Source of the DNA: JAGQSZ01 sp049647585
GTDB taxonomy: Bacteria > Actinomycetota > Acidimicrobiia > Acidimicrobiales > Microtrichaceae
Assembly (NCBI GenBank): GCA_049647585.1
Contig: JBARXY010000011.1
Coordinates: 1-64,000, forward strand
DNA length: 64,000 bases
Direction: 5' to 3'
Position numbers and translations under genes: made by a program. Of the stretch, positions 49,564 through 59,124 are shown piece after piece; position 1 is the first letter of the stretch; each line of letters begins with the position of its first letter. The notes under the pieces are model-generated. The model was not told where the DNA came from. It did not search any database and was given only the letters and a program-made list of their open reading frames with translations.

Positions 49564-50154
49564 TCAGAGATTGAATCCGAGTGACTCCGCCGCCCGGGCG
49601 TATTCGGCAAGTTCGGAAGACTGGTTGCGTACGATACGGGCGGCAAGCCCTCTGACCCGGTCGTCACTGGCATGCTTCGCCGCGTAGCGCGCCATGTGGA
49701 GTCCGCCTCGGTGGTGCTCCGACATGAGTTCGAGGAACGCCCTGTTGGCCTCGTCGCCGCTCATCTCCCTGTAGGCGTCGATCTGCTTGGGGTCCAGCAT
49801 CCCGGGCATGTCGGCAAGGGCAATCGGGGCGCCCATCCAGACCATGGCGTCGCGATCGGAATTTCCGGTCCCATATCCCCAGCTCTCGAGAATCGCGGTC
49901 ATGTAACCAACCTCGTACTGCTGGGAGATCAGCGCCTCCTGTGCGAAGTGACGAGTCGTCGGATCGGTTGAGATCTCGGCACCCACCGCTCCGAGCTGAA
50001 CCGCTTGTTGATGGTGGGTGATCATGTCCTGGAGGAACCCGACATCCACCGACTCCTCGCCGGGCGTGCTCAGCGCGTTGTTGACCACGATGGCGCCGAA
50101 TCCGCTGACAACGGCGACCAGAACGGTGAGGACTACAACCTGCCAACGAGACAT
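49564..50154 (-). CDS. DUF305 exported/membrane-anchored protein
   Basis: A 196-residue protein with one N-terminal membrane helix (VVVLTVLVAVVSGFGAIVV) and a helical outer domain. The double ferritin-like repeats of DUF305 are present: FLQDMITHHQQAVQLG and LMSEHHRGGLHMARYAA. The paired histidines and methionines suggest copper or other metal binding, seen in some family members. It is upstream of the BrkB gene with four bases between, so they are co-transcribed. Role unknown. Confidence 0.85.
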   Translation of the reverse strand: MSRWQVVVLTVLVAVVSGFGAIVVNNALSTPGEESVDVGFLQDMITHHQQAVQLGAVGAEISTDPTTRHFAQEALISQQYEVGYMTAILESWGYGTGNSDRDAMVWMGAPIALADMPGMLDPKQIDAYREMSGDEANRAFLELMSEHHRGGLHMARYAAKHASDDRVRGLAARIVRNQSSELAEYARAAESLGFNL

Positions 50155-50221
50155 GCGGTCAGGCTAGATCGGGCGAGGTGGTTGAGCGGTCGGAGCCACT
50201 GTTCGGACTGAGCAGTGGCTC

Positions 50222-51058
50222 ATGAGAAATAAACGGGTCCCGATGACCCGGACCTCAGCCGCTACCGTGACCGGAGTGAGCAGCACCCCACCGCCATTCC
50301 AGTCGCCAGCCCCGACACCAGGTAACACACAAGTCGTCTGGGCCGCCCAGGTCCTGAATGCATACAAGATCTACGGGTCCGGCGAGAACGAGGTCCGAGC
50401 TCTCAACGGTGTCACCGTCGGATTCGAAAGGGGTCGGTTTACGGCGATCATGGGCCCCTCCGGATCGGGCAAGTCCACTCTGATGCAGTGCGCAGCAGGT
50501 CTGGACAAGCTCAGCGCCGGAGACGCCATCGTGGGCGACGTGAACATCTCGCAGTTGAGCGAGAAGGCGCTGACCCTGCTGCGCCGCGAGCGGATCGGCT
50601 TCATATTCCAACAGTTCAACCTGCTGCCCACGCTTACGGCGGAGGAGAACATCCTGTTCCCGTTGACCCTCGCCGGTCGCTCCCCAGACGCCGACTGGAT
50701 GAACCATGTCGTCACGACCGTCGGACTACGGGACAGGCTCAGTCACAAGCCCTCGGAGCTTTCCGGCGGACAGCAGCAACGTGTCGCCGTCGCCCGGGCC
50801 CTCGTGGAGCGGCCCGAGATCATCTTCGCGGATGAACCAACCGGCAACCTCGACTCCCATTCCTCGGGCGAGATCCTCGCCTTCATGAGAAGCGCCGTCA
50901 CCGAATTCGGCCAAACGGTCGTGATGGTCACCCACGATCCTGTGGCTGCCTCGCACGCCAGCCGGGTGCTGTTCCTCGCCGACGGCCAGATCGTCGACGA
51001 GCTCCTCTCACCCACGAGGGACACGATCCTCGACCGCATGCGTCTGCTCGGGGACTGA
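50222..51058 (+). CDS. MacB-type ABC transporter ATP-binding protein
   Basis: A 278-residue ABC ATPase. Walker A is GPSGSGKSTLMQ, the Q-loop is FIFQQFNLLPTL, the signature is LSGGQQQRVAVARA, Walker B is IIFADEPTGNLD, and the H-loop is MVTHDP. This is the LolD/MacB subgroup that works with FtsX-like permeases. About 40 N-terminal residues, proline- and threonine-rich, precede the domain; the start at 50222 has no strong ribosome binding site, and GTG at 50276 is an alternative. The permease follows after 10 bases. Confidence 0.9.
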   Translation: MRNKRVPMTRTSAATVTGVSSTPPPFQSPAPTPGNTQVVWAAQVLNAYKIYGSGENEVRALNGVTVGFERGRFTAIMGPSGSGKSTLMQCAAGLDKLSAGDAIVGDVNISQLSEKALTLLRRERIGFIFQQFNLLPTLTAEENILFPLTLAGRSPDADWMNHVVTTVGLRDRLSHKPSELSGGQQQRVAVARALVERPEIIFADEPTGNLDSHSSGEILAFMRSAVTEFGQTVVMVTHDPVAASHASRVLFLADGQIVDELLSPTRDTILDRMRLLGD

Positions 51059-51068
51059 GTCGAACCGC

Positions 51069-53600
51069 ATGTTCAAATACGCACTCAAGAGCCTTAGGGC
51101 CAATCTCACACGTCTGATCGCCACCTCGTTGGCGATCATCCTCGGCATCGCCTTCCTGGCCTCCGGGCTCATGCTCACCGACGCCGTTAAGGCCGGACTG
51201 ACCGGAAACGTCGAACAGCAGTACGCGAACGTCGACCTGGCTGTTGTCGCGGTATCGGACACCGCCGGTGCCGAGTTCGCACAGGGCGTCCAGGCCGACA
51301 TCCTGCCCCTGGTCCAGCAGACGCCCGGCGTCGCGGCTGCTGCCGGCGAGTTGCAGGCAAATGTCCGGGTCCTGCGACCCGACGGAACGACAGCCAATCT
51401 GCGCACCTTCGGACGCAACTGGATCGATGACTCCGAACTGAATCCGCTGACGCTCGCCAAGGGCCGGGCGCCGGAGGCGAAGGACCAGATTGTCGTCGAC
51501 CGGGAACTGGCCGACGAGGCGGACGCTGAGCTGGGCTCAAAGGTCAAGGTTGAGACTCCCTCGGGGACGCTCGATATGACGATCGTCGGAATCTCTGAAT
51601 TCGGCGACCAGAACGCCATCGATGATGGCGGCACCGTTTCATTCGCATCCAGTGCCGCGACCCAGATCCTCAACACAGGTACGCCGGGCTATACCGACGT
51701 GATCATCCGCACCAGCGGGGACTCCGGTGAGGTCAGGACAGCTCTGCGGGCCAAGCTGCCTTCCTCCGTAGAGGTTCAGACCGCAGACCAGTTCATCGAA
51801 ACGGCCTCCAAATCAGCTCTGTCGTTCATCAGTTTCCTGCGGCCGATCCTCCAGGGGTTTGCCTATCTGGCGATGTTCGTATCGGCCTTCGTTATCTTCA
51901 ACACGTTCTCGGTCGTTGTGACCCAGCGCTTCCGCGAACTGGCCCTGATCCGCGCAATCGGTGGGTCCCCCGCCCAGGTACGACGTTCGGTCATGGTCGA
52001 GGGACTCGGCATCGGCGTGGGCGCCAGCGCCATCGGCGTTGTCCTGGGGGCCGGACTCGCAAAGGGTCTCCAGGCGATTCTCGGTCAGTTCGACCTGGCG
52101 TTGCCGGGTACCGGAGTGAAGATAACGGTCGGCACGATCCTGCTGTGCATGATCGTTGGCACTGTGGTCACTCTCCTGGCCGTTGTCGTCCCCGCATTCC
52201 GGGCTGGGCGGACCAAGCCGGTCGAGGCAATGAGAGCCTCAGCTGTCGACACCTCGGGCACGTCGAAGGTACGCGCAGCGTTCGGTGGGACCTTCCTGGC
52301 CGTGTCGATCACACTGCTGCTGATCAACCGCTTCAACGGGGTGGAGTGGTACCTGCTCGGGCCCGGTTCCCTGCTGTTGTTCATCGGACTGTTCATAGGC
52401 GGCCCGCTTCTCGCCAGGGTGTTCGGAAGGGCACTCCGGGTTCCGATGTCGATGTTCGGCCTTGTCGGTCGGATCTCGGCCGACAACGTGGTGCGCAACC
52501 CGAAGCGAACTGCCACAACTGCGAACGCCCTGGTTATCGGCTTGTTCCTGGTGACCCTGGTGACCGTCTCCGGTGAGGCGATGAAGACCTCGGTAGTCCA
52601 GGAATTGAACAAACTCTCGTCATCGGACTTCATCATCATGTCCCAAGGCGCAATTGCCCCGGATCTGGTGTCCGAGGTCGCCAAGGTCAAAGGTGTGAGC
52701 GACACAGCACCAGTGCGGTCCTCACTTGCGGTCGACGGAAACGGTGAGACGACTTTCATCTCGTCGGCAGACTTCGACGCACTCGCCAACACCGCCGGCC
52801 TGACGTTGAGCAGTGGCTCCACCGAGTCGGTCGTTGCCGGTAAGGGCGTCGCTGTTCCTGACTTCGCCCAGCTCGGAGGCGGGGAAGGCGGCGGCGGCGG
52901 GCCCGGTTCCGAACAGCTCGGCACGGAACTTACTTTCCGAACCGTGAGTGGAGACACACTGACTCTGCCGGTCACGGCCTTGCTTGACGCAAAGCTCGAT
53001 TCACTGTTTCTCGGCTACGTGGTGAGCCCCGAGGTGTTTGAGAAGATCAGTGGCGACAAGCCGGTCAACCAGATCTTTGTCAGGGTCGAGCGCGGGCAGG
53101 CGAACGCCGTTGGCCAGCGCCTTGAGAAGACTTTGCAGGGATACACCGGAGTCGAGGTTCAGCCTGGCAACTTCATCGGAGAAATCGTCGGCAACGTTTT
53201 CGACTTCCTGATTGGCGCTGTCAACGCACTGCTCGCGATGAGCGTCGTCGTGGCTCTTGTCGGAATCGTCAACACGATGACGCTGTCGATCTTCGAGCGA
53301 CGGCGAGAACTCGGGTTGGTCCGAGCTCTGGGCATGACCCGGAAACAGGTTGGGCGTATGGTCCGCTTGGAAGCGGTCCTGATGGGTCTACTCGGGACGA
53401 TCATCGGCATGGGCGCCGGAATCCTGCTCAGTTGGGTGATCATCTCGAGCATCGGCGACGGCGCAATCGACCTGTCGTTCAACTGGGCTCGGGTCGGACT
53501 CATCTTCGTCGCGGGAATCGCCGTTGGTGTGATCGCATCGCTTCTGCCGGCGAGGCGTGCCACAAGACTCGACATGCTCGACGCCATCAACGACGCGTAG
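51069..53600 (+). CDS. FtsX-like ABC permease, large (MacB-type mechanotransmission)
   Basis: An 843-residue permease made of two FtsX-like units. Residues 1-40 and 250-400 hold the first helices (ATSLAIILGIAFLASGLML; FAYLAMFVSAFVIFNTFSV) with an extracytoplasmic domain at 45-240. A second extracytoplasmic domain at about 500-700 carries a glycine run (GGGEGGGGGPG), and the last four helices end in ARRATRLDMLDAINDA. Such systems move lipids, antibiotics or signals across the envelope without a classical transport cycle. It pairs with the upstream ATPase; substrate unknown. Confidence 0.9.
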   Translation: MFKYALKSLRANLTRLIATSLAIILGIAFLASGLMLTDAVKAGLTGNVEQQYANVDLAVVAVSDTAGAEFAQGVQADILPLVQQTPGVAAAAGELQANVRVLRPDGTTANLRTFGRNWIDDSELNPLTLAKGRAPEAKDQIVVDRELADEADAELGSKVKVETPSGTLDMTIVGISEFGDQNAIDDGGTVSFASSAATQILNTGTPGYTDVIIRTSGDSGEVRTALRAKLPSSVEVQTADQFIETASKSALSFISFLRPILQGFAYLAMFVSAFVIFNTFSVVVTQRFRELALIRAIGGSPAQVRRSVMVEGLGIGVGASAIGVVLGAGLAKGLQAILGQFDLALPGTGVKITVGTILLCMIVGTVVTLLAVVVPAFRAGRTKPVEAMRASAVDTSGTSKVRAAFGGTFLAVSITLLLINRFNGVEWYLLGPGSLLLFIGLFIGGPLLARVFGRALRVPMSMFGLVGRISADNVVRNPKRTATTANALVIGLFLVTLVTVSGEAMKTSVVQELNKLSSSDFIIMSQGAIAPDLVSEVAKVKGVSDTAPVRSSLAVDGNGETTFISSADFDALANTAGLTLSSGSTESVVAGKGVAVPDFAQLGGGEGGGGGPGSEQLGTELTFRTVSGDTLTLPVTALLDAKLDSLFLGYVVSPEVFEKISGDKPVNQIFVRVERGQANAVGQRLEKTLQGYTGVEVQPGNFIGEIVGNVFDFLIGAVNALLAMSVVVALVGIVNTMTLSIFERRRELGLVRALGMTRKQVGRMVRLEAVLMGLLGTIIGMGAGILLSWVIISSIGDGAIDLSFNWARVGLIFVAGIAVGVIASLLPARRATRLDMLDAINDA

Positions 53601-53612
53601 CGCTGACAGGGT

Positions 53613-54668
53613 TCAGGCGTGACTTTCCACGAAGTACCTGACTCCTGCAGAGAAGCGCTCGATGTCTTCGGCGGTGGTGTCGAAGCTGCACATCCAACGC
53701 ACCACGTCTTCAGCTTCGTCCCATACCCAGAATGGGGACCAGTCGATCAAGGGCTGCACGACCGATGGCGGAAGCTTCACGAATAGAGCGTTGACCCGGG
53801 GCTTGCCGAGCACCTCGATCCCAGGCACGGATGCGACGCTGCGGTGAAGCTGCGCCGCCATCTCGTTTGCGTGAGTTGCGTTCGCCAGCCACAGATCGTC
53901 GCTCAGCAACGCCTCGAACTGTGCCCCGACGAAACGCATCTTCGACGGCAGTTGCGCAGCCTGCTTCCGCACGAACCGGACGTCGTTCCCCAGACCGTCG
54001 CTCATGAACAGCACCGCTTCGCCGTACATGAGGCCGTTCTTGGTGCCACCGAAGGTCACGACGTCCACCCCGGTACCCGAGATCAACTCGCCCAGCGAGC
54101 AGTCGAGTGCGGCGGCGGCGTTCGAGATTCGAGCGCCGTCGACGTGCACGAGCAGATCCAGTTCGTGAGACGTTTCCACAATGTCCCCAAGCTCACCGAC
54201 CGAGTACAAGGTTCCCAGCTCGGTCGACTGGGTTATGGACACGACACGGGGCTGGACGTGGTGCTCGTCGCCGATGCCGTGCATCTGGGCACGGATCAGC
54301 TCAGGGGTGAGCTTGCCGTCTTCAGTCTGGACCTCGATCAGCTTGGATCCGGTAAATCGCTCCGGAGCGCCGCACTCGTCAACTGCGATGTGGGCCGAAC
54401 TCGCACAGATCACCGCCTGCCAGGATTTCAACAGACACTGCAACCCGACGACGTTCGCTCCCGTGCCGCCCCAGGTGAACGCAATCTCGGGCTCACAGCC
54501 GAGCAACTCGTTGAATTTGGCCTTGGCGCGTGCTGTCCACGGGTCGGAGCCATAGGCCGCTGCGTGACCCGAATTCGCTCTGGCCATCGCATCCATCACG
54601 GCCGGGTGGACACCCGAGAAGTTGTCGCTCGCGAATGACCCCGAAGGTGGATCGGGGACCTGGCTCAC
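53613..54668 (-). CDS. threonine aldolase-like PLP enzyme
   Basis: A 351-residue fold-type I PLP enzyme of the low-specificity L-threonine aldolase family. The N-terminus FASDNFSGVHPAVMDAMARA is standard, VHVDGARISNAA carries the PLP-binding aspartate and arginine, and the lysine is in TFGGTKNGLMYGEA. It cleaves beta-hydroxy amino acids to glycine and an aldehyde. GTG at 54668 overlaps the hemolysin III stop by 4 bases, so the two are co-translated. It converges with the FtsX gene, 12 bases away. Confidence 0.88.
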   Translation of the reverse strand: MSQVPDPPSGSFASDNFSGVHPAVMDAMARANSGHAAAYGSDPWTARAKAKFNELLGCEPEIAFTWGGTGANVVGLQCLLKSWQAVICASSAHIAVDECGAPERFTGSKLIEVQTEDGKLTPELIRAQMHGIGDEHHVQPRVVSITQSTELGTLYSVGELGDIVETSHELDLLVHVDGARISNAAAALDCSLGELISGTGVDVVTFGGTKNGLMYGEAVLFMSDGLGNDVRFVRKQAAQLPSKMRFVGAQFEALLSDDLWLANATHANEMAAQLHRSVASVPGIEVLGKPRVNALFVKLPPSVVQPLIDWSPFWVWDEAEDVVRWMCSFDTTAEDIERFSAGVRYFVESHA

Positions 54669-55429
54669 GAAACGACGGTTGCGATCAGCACGAAGTGGCA
54701 TGCCCCCGCAGCGATGGTCAACGCATGCCACACCTCGTGATAGCCGAACCGAGAGGGAAACGGATCCGGTTTCCTAGTTCCCAGGATGATGGCTCCGACG
54801 GTGTAGAGAAGTCCGCCGATTGCCAGCAGCGCTGTCTGCAGGGCGGTGAGGCGGGTCAACAGGACCGGCATGGTGACGATCGCCGCCCAGCCCATGGCGA
54901 TGTAGAGCCAAGAGCCACTCTTGCCTCCCCCGGTCCCCAGTCGCACCATCTTCATGATGATTCCCGCCAGCGCAGTCACCCAGATGACCACGAGCATGGG
55001 GATTCCCCAGATTGCTGGCAACACAACCAGGCAGATCGGCGTGTAGGTTCCCGCGATGAGCGTGAAAATCATCGAGTGGTCGGCCCGCCGCATCCACAGA
55101 ACGGCCTTGGGTGAGTGGGCCAGGCGGTGATAACTGGCACTCGTCGCGAACAGCCCGGCGAGGCTCGCCCAGTAGACAGCCACGGCCACTCTTGCGGCGG
55201 CGGTGTCCGCGGTCGTCAGCAGGTAGAGGCCGGCTGGCAGGACAACGAGAAAAGCTGCGAAGTGCAGCCATCCCCGCATTAGAGGCCGATGTCCGTAGGC
55301 ATCAACGGTTTCGAGGACCGTCGCTGCGTCGACCCTGGCCGCTACTGAGGCCTGCTCAACGGTCGCCAAGCTGTCGTTCGGAGTCCCATCGACCTGATGG
55401 GGGGAAATTTGGTCGTTGTCAAATGACAT
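54665..55429 (-). CDS. hemolysin III family membrane protein (PAQR)
   Basis: A 254-residue protein with seven membrane helices and the family's HlyIII/PAQR residues: SASYHRLAHS, ADHSMIFTLIAGTYTP and RFGYHEVWHALTIAAGACH. The histidines and aspartate probably bind a metal at a hydrolase-like site. Bacterial members include a haemolysin, but most are of unknown physiological role. The start at 55429 (MSFDNDQ) is preferred. It lies upstream of, and overlaps, the aldolase gene. Confidence 0.88.
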   Translation of the reverse strand: MSFDNDQISPHQVDGTPNDSLATVEQASVAARVDAATVLETVDAYGHRPLMRGWLHFAAFLVVLPAGLYLLTTADTAAARVAVAVYWASLAGLFATSASYHRLAHSPKAVLWMRRADHSMIFTLIAGTYTPICLVVLPAIWGIPMLVVIWVTALAGIIMKMVRLGTGGGKSGSWLYIAMGWAAIVTMPVLLTRLTALQTALLAIGGLLYTVGAIILGTRKPDPFPSRFGYHEVWHALTIAAGACHFVLIATVVS

Positions 55430-55518
55430 TGCCCGAAGGATACAACCCACCGCTCGACGTGTCCCCGTCGGCCACTCCGCCTTTCCAATCTGTCACCAGA
55501 CCTCGCTAGGGTCGACCC

Positions 55519-56859
55519 GTGATGAATGAACGGCTAGAAACAATCTGGAACGAAATCGTCCGAATTAATGCAGGTGAGGTCGAGTTCCACCAAGCCACTC
55601 GCGAGGTTCTCAGCTCCCTCGCACCGGTCATCGAGAAGAACCCCGAATTCGCTCGTTTGAAGATGCTCCAGCGCATGGCGGAGCCCGAACGTCAGATCAT
55701 TTTCCGGGTCCCGTGGCAGGACGACAAAGGCGAGGTCCACATAAATCGTGGCTACCGGGTCGAGTTCAACAGCGCCCTCGGACCGTACAAGGGTGGGCTC
55801 CGCTTCCATCCGTCGGTGAACCTAGGAATCGTCAAATTCCTGGGGTTCGAGCAGATCTTCAAAAACGCCCTTACCGGCCTGCCCATCGGAGGAGCCAAGG
55901 GTGGTTCCAACTTCGACCCCAAGGGTCGTTCCGAGGACGAGATCATGCGTTTCTGCCAGAGCTTCGTTACCGAGCTCTACCGCCACATCGGTGAGAACAC
56001 CGACGTTCCCGCGGGCGACATCGGCGTCGGTGGACGTGAAATCGGCTACATGTTCGGCCAGTACAAGCGGATCACCAACCGCTACGAGTCAGGGGCGTTC
56101 ACCGGCAAGGGCACCGACTGGGGCGGGGCGCTGGTTCGCACCGAGGCAACCGGCTACGGAACGGTCTTCTTCCTCTCGGAAATGCTCGCGGCATCCAACG
56201 ACAAGGTCGACGGCAAGACCTGTGTCGTGTCGGGCTCCGGAAATGTGGCGACATATGCCATCGCCAAGCTCCAACAGCTCGGCGGAATCGTCGTGGCGTG
56301 CTCCGATTCAGATTCGGTGATCCACGATCCCGATGGAATCGACATCGAAATTCTCACCGAGATCAAGGGGGACGCCCGCGGGCGCGTCGCAACCTATGCG
56401 GAGCGTCGCCCGTCGGCCAAGGTTCTGCCGGCAGGGTCCATCTGGTCCATCCCCTGCCATCTGGCGCTGCCATGTGCGACCCAGAACGAGCTGAACGAGG
56501 ACGACGCACGGACACTGGTCAAGAACGGCTGCATCGCTGTTGCCGAGGGCGCAAACATGCCCACGACCGCCGAGGGCGTTCGGGTCTTCCAGCAGGCCGG
56601 GGTCCTGTTCGGACCCGGCAAGGCAGCGAACGCAGGCGGCGTTGCCACCTCCGCGCTCGAGATGCAACAGAACGCCAGCCGCGACTCCTGGAGCTTCGAG
56701 TACAGCGAGCGACGCCTGTCCGAGATCATGGCCGGTATCCACACGCTGTGCCTTGAAACCGCAGATGAGTACGGCCGCCCCAGGGACTATGTCCTCGGCG
56801 CAAACATCGCCGGCTTCGGCCGGGTTGCCCGGGCGATGCACGCTTTCGGCCTCGTCTGA
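55519..56859 (+). CDS. gdhA: NADP-specific glutamate dehydrogenase
   Basis: A 446-residue hexameric-type glutamate dehydrogenase that makes glutamate from 2-oxoglutarate and ammonia. Characteristic parts are the glutamate-binding YKGGLRFHPSVN, the catalytic lysine in LPIGGAKGGS, GGREIGYMFGQYKRI and the dinucleotide fold VSGSGNVATYA. Length is typical of the NADP-dependent small type. The frame begins with GTG at 55519 directly followed by ATG at 55522; either may be used. It is divergent from the hemolysin III gene and apparently monocistronic. Confidence 0.96.
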   Translation: MMNERLETIWNEIVRINAGEVEFHQATREVLSSLAPVIEKNPEFARLKMLQRMAEPERQIIFRVPWQDDKGEVHINRGYRVEFNSALGPYKGGLRFHPSVNLGIVKFLGFEQIFKNALTGLPIGGAKGGSNFDPKGRSEDEIMRFCQSFVTELYRHIGENTDVPAGDIGVGGREIGYMFGQYKRITNRYESGAFTGKGTDWGGALVRTEATGYGTVFFLSEMLAASNDKVDGKTCVVSGSGNVATYAIAKLQQLGGIVVACSDSDSVIHDPDGIDIEILTEIKGDARGRVATYAERRPSAKVLPAGSIWSIPCHLALPCATQNELNEDDARTLVKNGCIAVAEGANMPTTAEGVRVFQQAGVLFGPGKAANAGGVATSALEMQQNASRDSWSFEYSERRLSEIMAGIHTLCLETADEYGRPRDYVLGANIAGFGRVARAMHAFGLV

Positions 56860-56942
56860 ACCACGGCTTTCCAACCACTGCTACTGCCCTCTGCCTCTGC
56901 CCTCTGCGGGTCGGAGGGTTAGGTCGGACTAGGAGGAACCCG

Positions 56943-58502
56943 TTAGTCGAGCGCCAAGTCGGTGCGCGGCCTGAGATAGATCAGGCCTCCACCAATGTCC
57001 CGGTGCTCGACACCGGTCGCCTCCAGAGCGGGTCCCCATGGCTCGACGACTGTTGGATCTGCCTGTTCCATGCCGTGATCCGAGATCACCAAGAACGCAG
57101 TCCGTGCTCGGACTCCGGCCCGCTCCACGGCACTGATGAGTTCTCCCACACGTGCGTCGGAGTCACGGACGGCCGCTCGGGCGAGGGCACCGTGGGGCCC
57201 GCTCTCGTGGGCCGCTTCGTCGGTCAGGGAGAGGCTGCACCAACTCAGGGTGGGTAGCGGGTTGCCGGCCACCCGGTCCCAGCATTCGATCGTGTGGGTC
57301 ATGCTCAGGTGATCGACCGCCGACATGAACGCGTAGTTCCCCGATGCCGCAGCGGACGCTGCATCCATGAAGGACGTCTCGGCCTCGCCCGGGAGATCCT
57401 TGGCGGCGCCTTCGCGTACAAGCGCGAAGCTGGACATCGTCGCATTCCGGTCACAGAACTCGAACGTCGCCGAGGTAAACGCTCCGGGACGGCTACGCCC
57501 GATCGCCTCGAAGATCGTCTCCACCCCGTCCGACAGGTGTCTGGTGGCCCAGAACATCTCCTCCATGGACAGCAGTTCGGGGACAGCTCCGGTGGTGCGG
57601 TCCATCCAGGTGTGATTGAGAATCCCGTGATGGCCCGGATGCGCACCGGTGACTGCAGTCGTGTGATTCGCAAGCGTTGCGGTTGGAAGTGAGGCGAAGA
57701 GGCCCTGCCGAAGCGACGTGCCATCTTTGAGCAGACCGTCGAGGTTGGGGGCCTCCCCCGCGTCGATCACGTCATGGAGAAGGTTCGCATTGCAACCATC
57801 GAGAAGAATCACCACGACGTGATCGGCAACCTCCCCGGTCAGAACGGCATCGATAACGTCGCCGTCCTGACGGGCAAGCAGAGCATCCTGCCGGGGCTCT
57901 CCGGTCGGCCCGACTCCGTTCGGGTGTGCCCTTAGGCCCAGTAGTCTGGCGATCGTTGGAGCCACGTCGATCATCCTGGCCGAGCCGTCAACGACGCCGT
58001 CGGACCGCAACCCGGCTCCGGACGCAATGAACGGTGCCCTCGCCTGGGTGATGGAGAGCGAACCGTGCTGACCAAGGTTGCCGTCGGTGTCGTGGGCCGC
58101 TGTATGGGTTATCACCAGGTCCGGCGCGTTGGGGGAATCGAAGAACTGCGCGATCGAGTCAAATGCGTGCGGGTAGGAGTTCTCGGAGCGCGAGGGAAAC
58201 AACGCCGCCTTCTCGGATTGGTGGGAACTGTGACCGTCAAGGGTCTGCTGCGCCAGGGGGTCGCGCCCGGCGCTGGCCGTTACCGAATACCGGTAGCGAC
58301 CGCCGACCGATTTCCGCTCGAACTCCACCCAACCGTCAAGGGCCGCGGCGCGGTACTCGTTATTTCCCAGCGGCCGTACAATCATCTCGATGCGGTCGGA
58401 AAGAGTGTCATCCAGCATGATGGACTCCATCCGCTCGACATCGACAACGTCGAGATTTGTGACTTGATCGTGCGGAGCTTGTACCCGGGTGCTGCGGAGC
58501 AT
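56943..58502 (-). CDS. alkaline phosphatase/phosphodiesterase superfamily protein, apparently permuted
   Basis: A 519-residue protein with an unusual order. Residues from about 240 read like a complete type I phosphodiesterase: VVVILLDGCNANLLHDV, the nucleophile region LPTATLANHTTAV, SLTDEAAHESGPHG and VISDHGMEQADP. Before it, residues 100-215 read like the C-terminal part of such enzymes (ITHTAAHDTDGNLGQHGS; QARAPFIASGAG; MIDVAPTIARLLGL). Either two halves were fused or the enzyme is circularly permuted. ATG at 58502 is used; GTG at 58526 is possible. Substrate unknown; it diverges from the Rrf2 gene. Confidence 0.8.
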   Translation of the reverse strand: MLRSTRVQAPHDQVTNLDVVDVERMESIMLDDTLSDRIEMIVRPLGNNEYRAAALDGWVEFERKSVGGRYRYSVTASAGRDPLAQQTLDGHSSHQSEKAALFPSRSENSYPHAFDSIAQFFDSPNAPDLVITHTAAHDTDGNLGQHGSLSITQARAPFIASGAGLRSDGVVDGSARMIDVAPTIARLLGLRAHPNGVGPTGEPRQDALLARQDGDVIDAVLTGEVADHVVVILLDGCNANLLHDVIDAGEAPNLDGLLKDGTSLRQGLFASLPTATLANHTTAVTGAHPGHHGILNHTWMDRTTGAVPELLSMEEMFWATRHLSDGVETIFEAIGRSRPGAFTSATFEFCDRNATMSSFALVREGAAKDLPGEAETSFMDAASAAASGNYAFMSAVDHLSMTHTIECWDRVAGNPLPTLSWCSLSLTDEAAHESGPHGALARAAVRDSDARVGELISAVERAGVRARTAFLVISDHGMEQADPTVVEPWGPALEATGVEHRDIGGGLIYLRPRTDLALD

Positions 58503-58560
58503 CCACCAATTGTGGGCCAAGTTCACACTCAGAAAGCTTTCTGCCCCCACTAATTTCCAA

Positions 58561-58581
58561 TAGTCTTTAACTATGCGACTA
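58561..58581. promoter_or_regulatory. candidate Rrf2 operator TAGTC-N11-GACTA
   Basis: A 5-base inverted repeat spans the start codon of the Rrf2 gene (58573) and is absent from the coding logic of both neighbours. The gene lacks a Shine-Dalgarno sequence here. Autoregulation is plausible, but the arms are short. Confidence 0.3.
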
Positions 58582-59016
58582 GAAGTAACGCGCAAATCTG
58601 ATCTCGCGACAAAGGCCATTCTGGAAATGAGTCGGCTCGACAGGCGGGCCAAGGCCGCCGAACTCGCAGAACTGGTTGGCACGAGTTCTGGCTTTCTTTC
58701 GCAGGTACTGACCCCCCTCATTTCTCGCGGCTGGGTCAGATCCGAGCCCGGACCCACCGGTGGCTATTCGGTGGTTGTCGACCTTGACGATCTGAACGTC
58801 CTGCAGGTCATAGAGGCGGTGGAAGGACCGACTGAAAGCGGAAAATGCGTACTCGAGGACCGGACCTGCTCCGACGATACGCCCTGTGTCATGCACCAGC
58901 CATGGCAGCGTGCACGCAGCCAGATGCTGGGCGAGTTGCGAAAGATCCCGCTGTCGTCGCTGACATCGGACGCCCTGTCCAAGGCGGTCTCCTCGCCGCG
59001 TCGACGTATCAGTTAG
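58573..59016 (+). CDS. Rrf2-family iron-sulfur regulator
   Basis: A 147-residue regulator of the IscR/NsrR/RsrR group. The winged helix is at residues 1-70 (AELAELVGTSSGFLSQVLTPL; the wing GPTGGYSV). Three cysteines, KCVLEDRTCSDDTPCV, sit where Rrf2 proteins bind a [2Fe-2S] or [4Fe-4S] cluster. It may sense redox, nitric oxide or iron. It starts without a clear ribosome binding site and may be leaderless. The ABC permease operon begins 108 bases downstream and could be a target; a palindrome there is described separately. Confidence 0.9.
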   Translation: MRLEVTRKSDLATKAILEMSRLDRRAKAAELAELVGTSSGFLSQVLTPLISRGWVRSEPGPTGGYSVVVDLDDLNVLQVIEAVEGPTESGKCVLEDRTCSDDTPCVMHQPWQRARSQMLGELRKIPLSSLTSDALSKAVSSPRRRIS

Positions 59017-59048
59017 CTTCCCCACCACTTCCGAACTCCGGGATCTTG

Positions 59049-59075
59049 ATGATAGCGACGCCCCGTCGATATGAT
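59049..59075. promoter_or_regulatory. candidate TetR operator upstream of the FtsX-type exporter
   Basis: Half-sites ATGATAGCGAC and GTCGATATGAT match in 9 of 11 positions around a 5-base GCCCC spacer. It lies 50 bases before the exporter permease start; the operon ends with a TetR gene. A second small palindrome (TGTCGACA) is near 59085-59092. Confidence 0.45.
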
Positions 59076-59124
59076 CCCGACAGGGTGTCGACAACTTCTC
59101 GAACCGGCATCCCAAGGTGGCAAT

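Noticed and set aside
58276..58294. GTTACC...GGTAGC, resembling the TetR palindrome
   Set aside because: It lies inside a coding region, the spacer is longer and one half-site has a mismatch.
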